Shown here: one piece after another, positions 17,621 to 26,120 of the stretch
How positions within the stretch are numbered: the first letter of the stretch is position 1
How the letters are laid out: the number at the start of each line of letters is the position of its first letter
Assembly (NCBI GenBank): GCA_910576345.1
Contig: CAJTIT010000014.1
Coordinates: 1 to 64,000 of the forward strand
Source: Erysipelotrichales bacterium
Lineage (GTDB): Bacteria > Bacillota_I > Bacilli_A > Erysipelotrichales > Erysipelotrichaceae
Reading direction: 5' to 3'
Length of the DNA stretch: 64,000 nt
The notes under the pieces: model-generated
What the model was told of the DNA's origin: nothing
The model's database searches: none
The model's input: the letters and a program-made list of their open reading frames with translations, nothing else
Program-made: the position numbers and the translations under genes

Positions 17621-18997
17621 TTAATTCAGTTTTTTCACACTTAATGTCGCATTGGTTCCGCCGCCAAGGGTTACGGACAATGCCAATAAAGCGCTGATTG
17701 CCAAATCAATAACATCTCCCGCTGTCAAAGTCACAATTGTATTGCCTTGATAGATTGTTTCTGTACCGATCGCAAGTGTTCTTGTGAGAACAGTTGATGG
17801 GATATTGGTGCCGTTACGTCTGACAGCGACAGTTACTGCGGCGCCTAAAGATGCACTCGCATTCAGTTTGAATTCAATTTCATAATCACCGGCCTGTGCA
17901 ACTGTCAATGCGTTTGCAGCATTTGTGACATTGAGTGCTGGCATTGCGTTTGGCATTGGTACAACGGTAGTTCCACCGATGGAAAGGCCAAGTGTCTGTG
18001 GAGTGTTGCTATAAATACCACCGTATGCGTTTAATCCATTAGCAGGTCCTGTAGCACCCGTCACACCAGTGGCTCCTGTAGCGCCTGTTACGCCTGTTAC
18101 ACCAGTGGCACCGGTTACTCCTGCAATACCCGGTAATCCTTGTGGACCGGTAGGACCAGTGGCGCCCGTAGGACCAACAGGACCTTGGATGCCTTGAATA
18201 CCCTGTGGACCAGTCGCACCTGTAGCCCCGATCGTTCCAGGTAAACCTTGTGGACCAGTCGCACCGGTTACACCAGTGGCTCCTGTAGGACCAATAGGGC
18301 CTTGAATACCTTGTGGACCGATAGCCCCAGTCGCACCTGTTGCCCCTGGTAGACCTTGTTCACCTGCAGGTCCCGTTGCACCAATAGGACCTTGGATACC
18401 TTGAATACCTTGTGGCCCGGTTGCTCCGGTTGCTCCGTTTTCTCCAGGCAGACCTTGTGGACCGGTCGCACCTGCAGGCCCTTGTAAACCTTGCGGACCG
18501 ATTGGTCCAGTTGCACCAGTTGGTCCTGTAGCTCCGGTTACGCCGTTGAGACCATCCATACCAGGCTGCCCTTGAGGACCCGTAGGACCGACAGGCCCTT
18601 GAATACCTTGTGGTCCTTGAGGACCCGTTGCACCTGTCGGACCATCTACGCCTGCTGCACCCGTAGCGCCTGTAGGTCCAGTCACACCAACGGATCCGGT
18701 AACGCCTTGTGGTCCCATGACGCCTTGTGGTCCTGTAATACCTTGCGGTCCTCTAGGACCGGTAGCCCCTTCTGGACCCTGCATGCCTTGCAAACCACGT
18801 GGTCCTTGTGGCCCTACTGGACCTCTTTCACCTCTAGGTCCTGTTGGTCCGACTTTGCAGTGACAAGGACTTGGGCATGATTCGGACGCGTCATCATCAC
18901 AGTCACATCTGCAGTTATGATTACAACTGCATTCATTGTAATCATCATCGTAATAATCATCGTTGTAATAACAGCTATTACAAGTATTGCGATACAT
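17621..18997 (-). CDS. Collagen-like (Gly-X-Y) protein with BclA-type C-terminal domain
   Basis: A 458-residue protein. Residues 1-50 are rich in Cys, Asp, Asn and Tyr ([18 protein letters not shown]), without a signal peptide. Residues 50-320 are an uninterrupted collagen-like tract dominated by [10 protein letters not shown] and [13 protein letters not shown] triplets. Residues 325-458 resemble the BclA/C1q-like trimerisation head ([23 protein letters not shown]..., with [13 protein letters not shown]). This is the architecture of exosporium filament glycoproteins and related collagen-like proteins of Firmicutes; threonines in GPT/GAT triplets would be glycosylation sites. The absence of a signal peptide and the Cys-rich head suggest assembly from inside a mother cell or crosslinking to a coat, but sporulation of this organism is not shown by this window. 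Confidence 0.88.
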   Translation of the reverse strand: MYRNTCNSCYYNDDYYDDDYNECSCNHNCRCDCDDDASESCPSPCHCKVGPTGPRGERGPVGPQGPRGLQGMQGPEGATGPRGPQGITGPQGVMGPQGVTGSVGVTGPTGATGAAGVDGPTGATGPQGPQGIQGPVGPTGPQGQPGMDGLNGVTGATGPTGATGPIGPQGLQGPAGATGPQGLPGENGATGATGPQGIQGIQGPIGATGPAGEQGLPGATGATGAIGPQGIQGPIGPTGATGVTGATGPQGLPGTIGATGATGPQGIQGIQGPVGPTGATGPTGPQGLPGIAGVTGATGVTGVTGATGATGVTGATGPANGLNAYGGIYSNTPQTLGLSIGGTTVVPMPNAMPALNVTNAANALTVAQAGDYEIEFKLNASASLGAAVTVAVRRNGTNIPSTVLTRTLAIGTETIYQGNTIVTLTAGDVIDLAISALLALSVTLGGGTNATLSVKKLN

Positions 18998-19190
18998 ATG
19001 GAATCTCCTTTCTCTTTAGAAACATTAGCGTTCTGTTTCAACACTACTATATGATATGCAAAAGAAATGGTCCGGGCATACTCCTATATAAATAAAATTC
19101 TTAGATAAATTCAAAAAAAGATGTTAAAAATTAGGAGATTTACAAATACTAATGTATAATATATAGGAAATGTTACGAGGTGATATGTGA

Positions 19191-22013
19191 ATGAATAACG
19201 AATACATTGATATTAAAGGGGCACGCGAAAATAATTTAAAAGATATTGATATTCGTGTGCCGAGAAATAAATTTGTGATTATGACTGGCGTTTCCGGATC
19301 CGGAAAAACATCCTTGGCGTTTGATACAATTTATGCGGAAGGACAACGTCGTTATGTGGAAAGCCTTTCTGCATATGCAAGACAGTTTTTGGGGAATAGC
19401 GAAAAACCGGATGTAGATTCCATCGAAGGCCTTTCACCGGCAATTTCCATCGACCAAAAAACTACAAGCAATAATCCGCGTTCTACGGTTGGTACCGTTA
19501 CAGAAATCTATGATTATTTGCGACTGCTTTATGCAAGGGTCGGCGTACCGTATTGTCCAACCCATAATGAGCCGATTACTTCTCAAACAATCAAACAGAT
19601 GGTTGATCGTATTATGGATTATCCGGATAAAACAAGACTAACAATTATGGCTCCGGTTGTGCATGGAGAAAAAGGCACACAAAAAGATTTATTCGACAAA
19701 CTGCGCAGAGAAGGCTATATCCGTGTAAGAGTCGACGGAGATTTGAAAATGTTGGAAGATGTGGAATCACTTGAAAAAAATAAAAAGCACAATGTGGATG
19801 TCGTTGTGGATCGCATTGTAAAAAGTAATGATCGCTCACGTCTTCATGATTCTTTGGAAACAGCGTTAAAATTAAGTGATGGTCTTGCCGTTGTTGCTTA
19901 TGATGATAAAGAAGATTTGTTTTCCAGCAATTATTCTTGTAAATACTGTGGTTTCACCATACCAAGGCTGGAAACGCGTCTATTTTCATTTAATGCGCCG
20001 TTTGGCGCTTGTGACCACTGTAAAGGGCTTGGAATTACCCAAAAGGTGAATATTGATTATTTGATACCGGATAAAGAGAAAAGTATTCGCCAAGGCGGTA
20101 TTATATATTATAAAAATATCATTGCGAAAGAAAATTTAGAATGGCAGCGATTTAAGGCGTTGTGCGATTATTATGAAATCGATATCGATAAGCCAATCAA
20201 GCAGATGACCAAAAAGGAAATGGATTATTTACTGAACGGCTCCAAAGATTTGATAACCTATCAAATATATTCAAAATCGGGCAATGTATCCAAAAGGACC
20301 GAGTTCATTGAAGGCATCTGTACGCTGATTGAGCGTAGATATATGGAAACCTCTTCGCAGATGTCAAGAGAATGGTACGCAACTTTTTTATCAGAAGCGC
20401 CATGTCCAACTTGTGGAGGAAAACGTTTGAATCCACAAGCTTTATCCGTACGTGTTGGTGGAAAGAATATATTTGAATGGACACAAATGTCGGTGAAACA
20501 GGCGATTGCGTTCATGGATCAGCTGACCTTATCACCACAACAAATGGAAATCGCAAAGTTAATTCTAAAAGAAATCAAAGATCGTTTGATGTTTTTGAAA
20601 AATGTTGGCTTAACGTATTTAACATTGGATCGTCTTGCGGGAACACTATCTGGCGGGGAAGCACAACGCATACGATTGGCAACACAGATCGGTTCACATT
20701 TAAGCGGTGTGTTGTATGTGTTGGATGAGCCAAGCATTGGGCTGCATCAACGTGATAATGATAAACTCATCGCAACTTTAAAAAATATGCGTGATTTGGG
20801 TAATTCCTTGATCGTCGTAGAACATGATGAGGATACGATGCGCGCAAGTGATTACATTATTGATATAGGACCGGGCGCCGGAATTCATGGCGGCAATGTT
20901 GTCGCAGCCGGTATACCAAGTGATGTGATGAACAATGAAAATTCTATAACCGGACAATATCTTTCCGGCAAAATGAAAATTGAAATTCCAAAACAGCGTA
21001 GAAAAGGCAATGGAAAGAAATTGCAGGTGATAGATGCACATGAAAATAATCTAAAACATATCAATGTTACATTCCCTTTGGGAAAATTGATTGTCGTTAC
21101 AGGTGTATCCGGTAGTGGAAAATCCACACTGGTAAATGAGATATTGTCAAAAGGTGTGATGCATGAACTGGGTAGAACGCGAATACTGCCTGGGAAGCAT
21201 AAAAGCATCAAAGGATTAAAATATATTGATAAGATTATCGATATTTCACAAGATCCGATCGGCAGAACACCGCGATCCAATCCTGCCACTTACACAGGTG
21301 TATTTGACGATATACGCGATTTGTTTGCGCAGACACCGGATGCAAAAATGCGCGGTTATGAAAAAGGCAGATTCTCTTTTAACGTTCGTGGAGGACGCTG
21401 TGAAGCATGTCAAGGCGATGGCATCCTGCGAATTTCGATGCATTTCTTACCGGATGTCTATGTGCCTTGTGAGGAATGCGGTGGAAAACGTTATAATGAA
21501 GAAACGCTTCAAGTGACCTATAAAGGAAAGAATATTTATGATGTATTGGATATGAGTGTGGAAGAATCCATTGAATTTTTCTCCAATGTCTCTAAGATCA
21601 AACATAAGTTACAAACATTGAAAGATGTTGGATTGGGATATATCAAATTGGGACAAAGTGCGACAACTTTATCAGGCGGTGAGGCGCAGCGTGTGAAACT
21701 CGCAAGTGAATTACAACGAAAAGCAACCGGAAAAACATTATTTGTACTGGATGAACCAACCACCGGTCTTCACTCCCATGATGTGAAAAAACTGCTGGAA
21801 GTGCTTCAGCGCATTGTAGATAATGGCGATACGGTGTTGGTGATTGAACATAATTTGGACGTTATCAAATGTGCAGATCATATTATTGATTTGGGTCCGG
21901 AAGGCGGCGATGAAGGCGGAACGCTGATGGCACAGGGTACACCAGAGGAAATCTGTGAAGTGGAAACAAGCTATACCGGACAGTATTTGAAAAAACTCAT
22001 GGTAAGAAGGTAA
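19191..22013 (+). CDS. uvrA: Excinuclease ABC subunit A
   Basis: The damage-recognition ATPase of nucleotide excision repair, which forms UvrA2B and loads UvrB onto lesions. The 940-residue protein has both ABC modules: Walker A GVSGSGKTS near residue 33 and GVSGSGKST near 640, signatures LSGGEAQRIRLATQIG and LSGGEAQRVKLASEL, and Walker B LYVLDEPSIGLH and LFVLDEPTTGLH. The zinc motifs CKYCG...CDHCKGLG and CEACQGDG...CEECGGKRY are intact. Length is normal. A TATAAT lies at 19155-19160 and GAGGTGAT before the ATG. It is the first gene of a tight operon, with hprK four bases downstream. uvrB is not in the window. Confidence 0.97.
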   Translation: MNNEYIDIKGARENNLKDIDIRVPRNKFVIMTGVSGSGKTSLAFDTIYAEGQRRYVESLSAYARQFLGNSEKPDVDSIEGLSPAISIDQKTTSNNPRSTVGTVTEIYDYLRLLYARVGVPYCPTHNEPITSQTIKQMVDRIMDYPDKTRLTIMAPVVHGEKGTQKDLFDKLRREGYIRVRVDGDLKMLEDVESLEKNKKHNVDVVVDRIVKSNDRSRLHDSLETALKLSDGLAVVAYDDKEDLFSSNYSCKYCGFTIPRLETRLFSFNAPFGACDHCKGLGITQKVNIDYLIPDKEKSIRQGGIIYYKNIIAKENLEWQRFKALCDYYEIDIDKPIKQMTKKEMDYLLNGSKDLITYQIYSKSGNVSKRTEFIEGICTLIERRYMETSSQMSREWYATFLSEAPCPTCGGKRLNPQALSVRVGGKNIFEWTQMSVKQAIAFMDQLTLSPQQMEIAKLILKEIKDRLMFLKNVGLTYLTLDRLAGTLSGGEAQRIRLATQIGSHLSGVLYVLDEPSIGLHQRDNDKLIATLKNMRDLGNSLIVVEHDEDTMRASDYIIDIGPGAGIHGGNVVAAGIPSDVMNNENSITGQYLSGKMKIEIPKQRRKGNGKKLQVIDAHENNLKHINVTFPLGKLIVVTGVSGSGKSTLVNEILSKGVMHELGRTRILPGKHKSIKGLKYIDKIIDISQDPIGRTPRSNPATYTGVFDDIRDLFAQTPDAKMRGYEKGRFSFNVRGGRCEACQGDGILRISMHFLPDVYVPCEECGGKRYNEETLQVTYKGKNIYDVLDMSVEESIEFFSNVSKIKHKLQTLKDVGLGYIKLGQSATTLSGGEAQRVKLASELQRKATGKTLFVLDEPTTGLHSHDVKKLLEVLQRIVDNGDTVLVIEHNLDVIKCADHIIDLGPEGGDEGGTLMAQGTPEEICEVETSYTGQYLKKLMVRR

Positions 22014-22017
22014 GCTT

Positions 22018-22956
22018 ATGCAAGAAAAGACATCGATCACTGTTCGCTGTTTAAGCGAATACTTCAATTTTGAACAAATTACCGGTAATGATTTAAGTTT
22101 GAATCGACCCATTGAAATTGCGGATACCAATCGCCCCGGTTTGGAATTGGCAGGTTATTTTGATCATTCACAAGCCAAACGGCTGGTCATCTTGGGTGAT
22201 AAGGAAATGGCATATATTCAGACAATGAGTGACTATAAGCAGCGAAAATCGTTTCATTTCATTACAGATTCAAAAACACCCGCTATCATTATATCTAAAA
22301 ATCATGAATGTCCGATCATATTAAAGCGAATCGCAAAACGAAAAAACTTTCCGATTTTTTTGCATTCTTCACAAACATCACGATTGATTGTTGATGTCGT
22401 AGCGTTTTTGGATGAAAAACTAGCAGATAGCGATTGTATCCATGGAGGTCTGTTAAGCATTTATGGAAAAGGCGTATTGATTCGCGGAGAAAGTGGAATG
22501 GGAAAATCAGAAATTGCACTGGAATTGATCAAACGTGGACATATGCTTGTAGCAGATGATCGCGTGGATTGTTTTCGCATCCACAATAAGATAATAGGCA
22601 AGGCGCCGGAGCTATTAAGAGGAATGTTGGAACTACGCGGTGTTGGTATCATAAATGTGCAACGCATGTTTGGTATATCTTCTGTAATTCCCAAGGTGGA
22701 AGTTTCATTAGAAATTTGTTTAGAAAAATGGCAGGATAATGCGGATTACGATCGAGTAGGCATTGAAGAAAAAAAATATGAAAGCATATTGGGTGTCGAT
22801 ATTCCAAAAATCATTATCCCCGTTCGTGAAGGACGTTCCATGGCTGTCATCATTGAATCTGCGGTGAATAATTATGTGCAAAGTGAAATGGGATTGGACA
22901 GTGCCAAAGAGTTTGAACAAAGAGTTTTGGATTATATCGAACAGAATAAAGAATAA
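22018..22956 (+). CDS. hprK: HPr kinase/phosphorylase
   Basis: This bifunctional enzyme phosphorylates Ser46 of HPr and removes the phosphate again, so controlling carbon catabolite repression through CcpA and the PTS. The 312-residue protein has an N-terminal domain (1-130) and a C-terminal kinase domain with Walker A GESGMGKSEIALELIKRGH, VADDRVD, and the family signature LELRGVGIINVQRMFG, followed by the catalytic loop. Length matches the family. The ribosome binding site AGAAGG lies inside the uvrA end, so the two are co-transcribed. The next gene starts 21 bases on. The order uvrA-hprK-lgt-ppaX is like that in Bacillus. Confidence 0.96.
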   Translation: MQEKTSITVRCLSEYFNFEQITGNDLSLNRPIEIADTNRPGLELAGYFDHSQAKRLVILGDKEMAYIQTMSDYKQRKSFHFITDSKTPAIIISKNHECPIILKRIAKRKNFPIFLHSSQTSRLIVDVVAFLDEKLADSDCIHGGLLSIYGKGVLIRGESGMGKSEIALELIKRGHMLVADDRVDCFRIHNKIIGKAPELLRGMLELRGVGIINVQRMFGISSVIPKVEVSLEICLEKWQDNADYDRVGIEEKKYESILGVDIPKIIIPVREGRSMAVIIESAVNNYVQSEMGLDSAKEFEQRVLDYIEQNKE

Positions 22957-22977
22957 GAAGGGCAAGGGAGAGAGCGT

Positions 22978-24447
22978 ATGAAATTGTTTCCTGATTTTAA
23001 AACGGTATTGTCATTTGGATCGATATCTGTGACATGGTATGCGGTGTTTATATTAAGTGGTGCTGTTCTGGCATATGTTTGCAGTATCAAAACTTTAAAG
23101 AAATGGGGATATCAGACAAAACTGTTTGAGGATTTCTTTTTCTATATGTTGCCAATTGGCATTGTTGGTGCAAGAATATATTATTGTCTGTTTGAATGGG
23201 AATTCTATGTGTCAGATCCGATTCGTGTGTTTTATATATGGGAAGGCGGACTGGCGATTCACGGTGGTTTGATTGCGTCGATACTCTTTGGACTTTGGTA
23301 TTTCAGCAAACATGCCGTAGACGGATTACGTATTATGGATGCAATTTTTCCCAATATATTGTTGGCACAGGCAATTGGCAGATGGGGAAATTTTATGAAT
23401 CAGGAAGCATTTGGCGGTGTTGTCAGCGAGGCATATTATGAGCATTTTCCAACATTTATCAAAGATCAAATGTATATATCCGGAGAATATCGTGAACCGA
23501 CATTTCTATATGAAAGTATGGCTAATTTAGTCGGATGGGTTCTGATTCGTTTTGTTTATAAACGTTACGGCAGGAAAAAACGCGGCGATTTGGCTTTTGC
23601 GTATCTTTGTTGGTACGGTGTTGTCCGCATTTGGATTGAATCCATGAGAACGGATGCGCTGATGTTGGGATCATTAAAAATGGCACAGGTTATATCATTA
23701 ATTGGTATTGTGATTGGTGTTTTGGGTATTCTAGGTGTTTGGAACAAAGTATTCAAAAACAAATGGCCATTTCAACGGCAAAAACCGGTTGTGTTATTTG
23801 ATTTGGATGGCACGCTTGTAGATACAAAGGATTTGATTTATGCATCGTTTCGTCATGTATTCAAAAAATACAAGCCTGAGCATAATTTAAGTGAGGATGA
23901 ACTGGCGTCATTTTTAGGACCAACGCTGAAAGATAGTTTTTTACGATATTTCAAAGCAGATCAAGTTGAGGAAATTATTGCATATTATCGTGCGCACAAT
24001 CATAAGTATCATAATGATTATGTGAAAGAGATTGACGGCGTAAAAGAAACGCTTCAATATTTGAAAGATGAGGGCTTTCCGATTGCGGTTGTATCCAATA
24101 AAGTAAAGCATACAATTGAGATGGGGTTGGATAAGTGTGGTCTAACATCTTATTTTGATGTTATCATTGGTGCGGATGATTTTGAAAAGCCCAAGCCAAA
24201 TCCGGAAGGTTTGCTTATGGCATGTCAAAAGCTGTATCATAATCATGATGATGTTGTATATGTTGGAGATAGCGCAAGTGATATCGTTGCTTGTAAGCGT
24301 ATGGGCGCATATTCCGTCGCAGCTGCCTTTGATCCAAAAAGAGAAAAGAAGCTTGCGGCAGAAAAACCATGCAAAATCATTCACAATATGCGCGAGTTAA
24401 TGGATTTGATGAAGGAGGATCGCGAATGGAGCGACAATATGATTTAA
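22978..24447 (+). CDS. lgt: Fusion of prolipoprotein diacylglyceryl transferase (Lgt) and a PpaX-like HAD phosphatase
   Basis: A single 489-residue frame with two domains. Residues 1-262 are Lgt, the membrane enzyme that adds diacylglycerol from phosphatidylglycerol to the lipobox cysteine of prolipoproteins. The signature GRWGNFMNQEAFG, the AIHGGLI segment and about seven membrane helices are present. Residues 268-484 are a HAD hydrolase with VLFDLDGTLVDT (motif I), VSNK (II), KPKPNP (III Lys) and YVGDSASDIVACK (IV), most like PpaX, which hydrolyses pyrophosphate formed by HprK. In Bacillus these are separate neighbouring genes (hprK-lgt-..-ppaX). The HAD part would face the cytoplasm after the last helix. 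There is no internal stop and no internal ribosome site worth trusting near the junction. Confidence 0.93.
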   Translation: MKLFPDFKTVLSFGSISVTWYAVFILSGAVLAYVCSIKTLKKWGYQTKLFEDFFFYMLPIGIVGARIYYCLFEWEFYVSDPIRVFYIWEGGLAIHGGLIASILFGLWYFSKHAVDGLRIMDAIFPNILLAQAIGRWGNFMNQEAFGGVVSEAYYEHFPTFIKDQMYISGEYREPTFLYESMANLVGWVLIRFVYKRYGRKKRGDLAFAYLCWYGVVRIWIESMRTDALMLGSLKMAQVISLIGIVIGVLGILGVWNKVFKNKWPFQRQKPVVLFDLDGTLVDTKDLIYASFRHVFKKYKPEHNLSEDELASFLGPTLKDSFLRYFKADQVEEIIAYYRAHNHKYHNDYVKEIDGVKETLQYLKDEGFPIAVVSNKVKHTIEMGLDKCGLTSYFDVIIGADDFEKPKPNPEGLLMACQKLYHNHDDVVYVGDSASDIVACKRMGAYSVAAAFDPKREKKLAAEKPCKIIHNMRELMDLMKEDREWSDNMI

Positions 24448-25349
24448 TCATTGTAGGCGCCGGTCCTGCCGGGATGAGTGCGTCGATATATGCAAGTCGT
24501 GCAGGTTTGAAAACGGCGATGTTGGAAATGGGGGCACCTGGCGGCAAATTGATCAAGACAGCGGAAATATCGAACTGGCCTGGCATCAAAAGCACCAAAG
24601 GCATGCAACTGGCAAGTGAAATGTTTGAACATTCCACAGCGTTTGGAAGCGAGTATGTATATGGTAACGTTACAGAAATCAAAGACAAAGAGCCATATAA
24701 ACAGATCGTTCTGGAAGATGGGACTCTCTATGAAGCACGCGCAGTGATAGTGGCTAGCGGAACGCAAGAGCGTATGTTGAAAATTCCGGGTGAGATCGAA
24801 AATGTTGGACGTGGTGTTTCGTATTGCGCAGTTTGTGATGGTGCGTTTTTCAAAGAGAAAGAAATCGTTGTAATCGGCGGCGGAAATTCTGCATTGGAAG
24901 AAGCAGAATACTTAACACAGTTTGCGAAAAAAGTTTCCATCGTCATACGGCGTGATCAATTTCGTGCTGATATGATTTTGCAACAGCGTATCAAGGAAAA
25001 CGATAAAATTGAAGTCATTGCTCATCATGTGCCAATTCAAATATTCGATAGCGAGGGAAAGGTTTCGGGTATTGAACTTCAAAACGTCCTGACAAAAGAA
25101 ACAATGAAAAAAGAATGTGCAGGCATCTTTCCATATATTGGGTTGGATCCTTGTACACAGTTTCTAACAAATCTTCCGGTATTGGATACGCATGGTTATA
25201 TGATTGTCGATGAAAACTGTGAAACAGCTTGTAAAGGAATTTATGGCGCCGGAGATGTTAGAGTCAAGCCACTTCGACAAGTGGTCACTGCGGTAAGTGA
25301 TGGGGCGATTGCAGCGCAACATGCGTTCCATCAAATCAAAGGCATATAA
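24426..25349 (+). CDS. trxB: Thioredoxin-disulfide reductase
   Basis: An NADPH- and FAD-dependent enzyme that keeps thioredoxin reduced. The 307-residue protein has the FAD loop IIVGAGPAGMSASIYASRAG at the N terminus, the redox pair CAVCDG near residue 132, the NADPH loop VIGGGNSALEEAEY and the C-terminal FAD motif GIYGAGDVRVKPLRQV. Length is normal. The start is the ATG at 24426 with AAGGAGGAT seven bases upstream; it overlaps the end of the lgt fusion by 22 bases, so translation is coupled. The frame extends upstream but lacks a signal there. It closes the uvrA-hprK-lgt-trxB operon. Confidence 0.95.
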   Translation: MERQYDLIIVGAGPAGMSASIYASRAGLKTAMLEMGAPGGKLIKTAEISNWPGIKSTKGMQLASEMFEHSTAFGSEYVYGNVTEIKDKEPYKQIVLEDGTLYEARAVIVASGTQERMLKIPGEIENVGRGVSYCAVCDGAFFKEKEIVVIGGGNSALEEAEYLTQFAKKVSIVIRRDQFRADMILQQRIKENDKIEVIAHHVPIQIFDSEGKVSGIELQNVLTKETMKKECAGIFPYIGLDPCTQFLTNLPVLDTHGYMIVDENCETACKGIYGAGDVRVKPLRQVVTAVSDGAIAAQHAFHQIKGI

Positions 25350-25362
25350 TATTTCAATTATC

Positions 25363-25396
25363 AAAGATATTTCTGATAAAAAGGAGTATCTTTTTT
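25363..25396 (+). terminator. Terminator after trxB
   Basis: AAAGATAT and GTATCTTT pair around a loop of about 14 bases, followed by T residues, 14 bases after the trxB stop. Confidence 0.65.
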
Positions 25397-25589
25397 TCTG
25401 AAATCCACCGCTTATATATACTTCATGCAAAAATAAATCATAACTTTTTATATGAAAACATTACTAAAAAAGATTAACAAACAGAATACAAAAATCACAA
25501 TTCACAAAATTTGTAAAAATTCTGCATTCTTTGTTTACATATTTTAAAATCTTTGGTAGTATCAACATATAGAAAGGGAGGAATGATTT

Positions 25590-25952
25590 ATGGAGCATCT
25601 ATGGCTAATCAAAGTTAAAAAGGCGATGGAGAAGAAAGGTGTAACAAGTGAGGAACTGGCAGCGGCATTACAGATGGAGGTCGAATTATTGAACAGAATC
25701 ATGAATGAAGAAATTCGTTTAAGTTTTAATGAATTGTATGCGATGATGAAATATCTTGATATGGATATTCATAGTGGCTATTCTTCAGAAAAATCTAACA
25801 GATCAATGGTTGAAACATCTGACATGGAAAAAGAGTTGTTATTGATCGCAAATCTTGTTCCAACAGATCGGCAGTCGCAGTTTATTCAAGCGGTACGCAT
25901 TTTGGCAGACGCAATGAATAAAGAGGAAGAACCCACTCTTTTGGGACTCTAA
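25590..25952 (+). CDS. Small XRE-type helix-turn-helix protein
   Basis: A 120-residue cytoplasmic protein. Residues 5-60 look like a divergent XRE helix-turn-helix domain: VKKAMEKKGVTSEELAAALQMEVELLNRIMNEE, then LSFNELYAMMKYLDMD. The C-terminal half is helical (MEKELLLIANLVPTDRQ...), probably for oligomerisation. The strong site AGAAAGGGAGGAA precedes the ATG. It has its own promoter region (AT-rich, TTGTTTACA near 25530 and a TAGTAT about 18 bases on) after the trxB terminator. The target is unknown; glgB follows 170 bases downstream, so control of glgB is possible but untested. Confidence 0.7.
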   Translation: MEHLWLIKVKKAMEKKGVTSEELAAALQMEVELLNRIMNEEIRLSFNELYAMMKYLDMDIHSGYSSEKSNRSMVETSDMEKELLLIANLVPTDRQSQFIQAVRILADAMNKEEEPTLLGL

Positions 25953-26120
25953 ATATTTGTGTTTCAAACCATAACGATGGGTGAATCGAACATTTCATGT
26001 AAATGCTCGAAAAAAAATTGTAAGCTATTACAAAATCTTTATAAATATATAAAATACTATAGGAATTTAAATGAAAATAGGGTAAAATAGAGAGTGGAAA
26101 GAGAAGGAGGTTTCACTCTT

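Noticed and set aside
18030-18840. Repeat-rich stretch that could be taken for a CRISPR or satellite array
   Set aside because: The period is nine and eighteen bases and encodes Gly-X-Y triplets in frame; it is the collagen-like coding region.
18491-18880. 129-residue plus-strand frame in the collagen-like gene
   Set aside because: It is the antisense of the Gly-X-Y repeats, and repeats keep several frames open.
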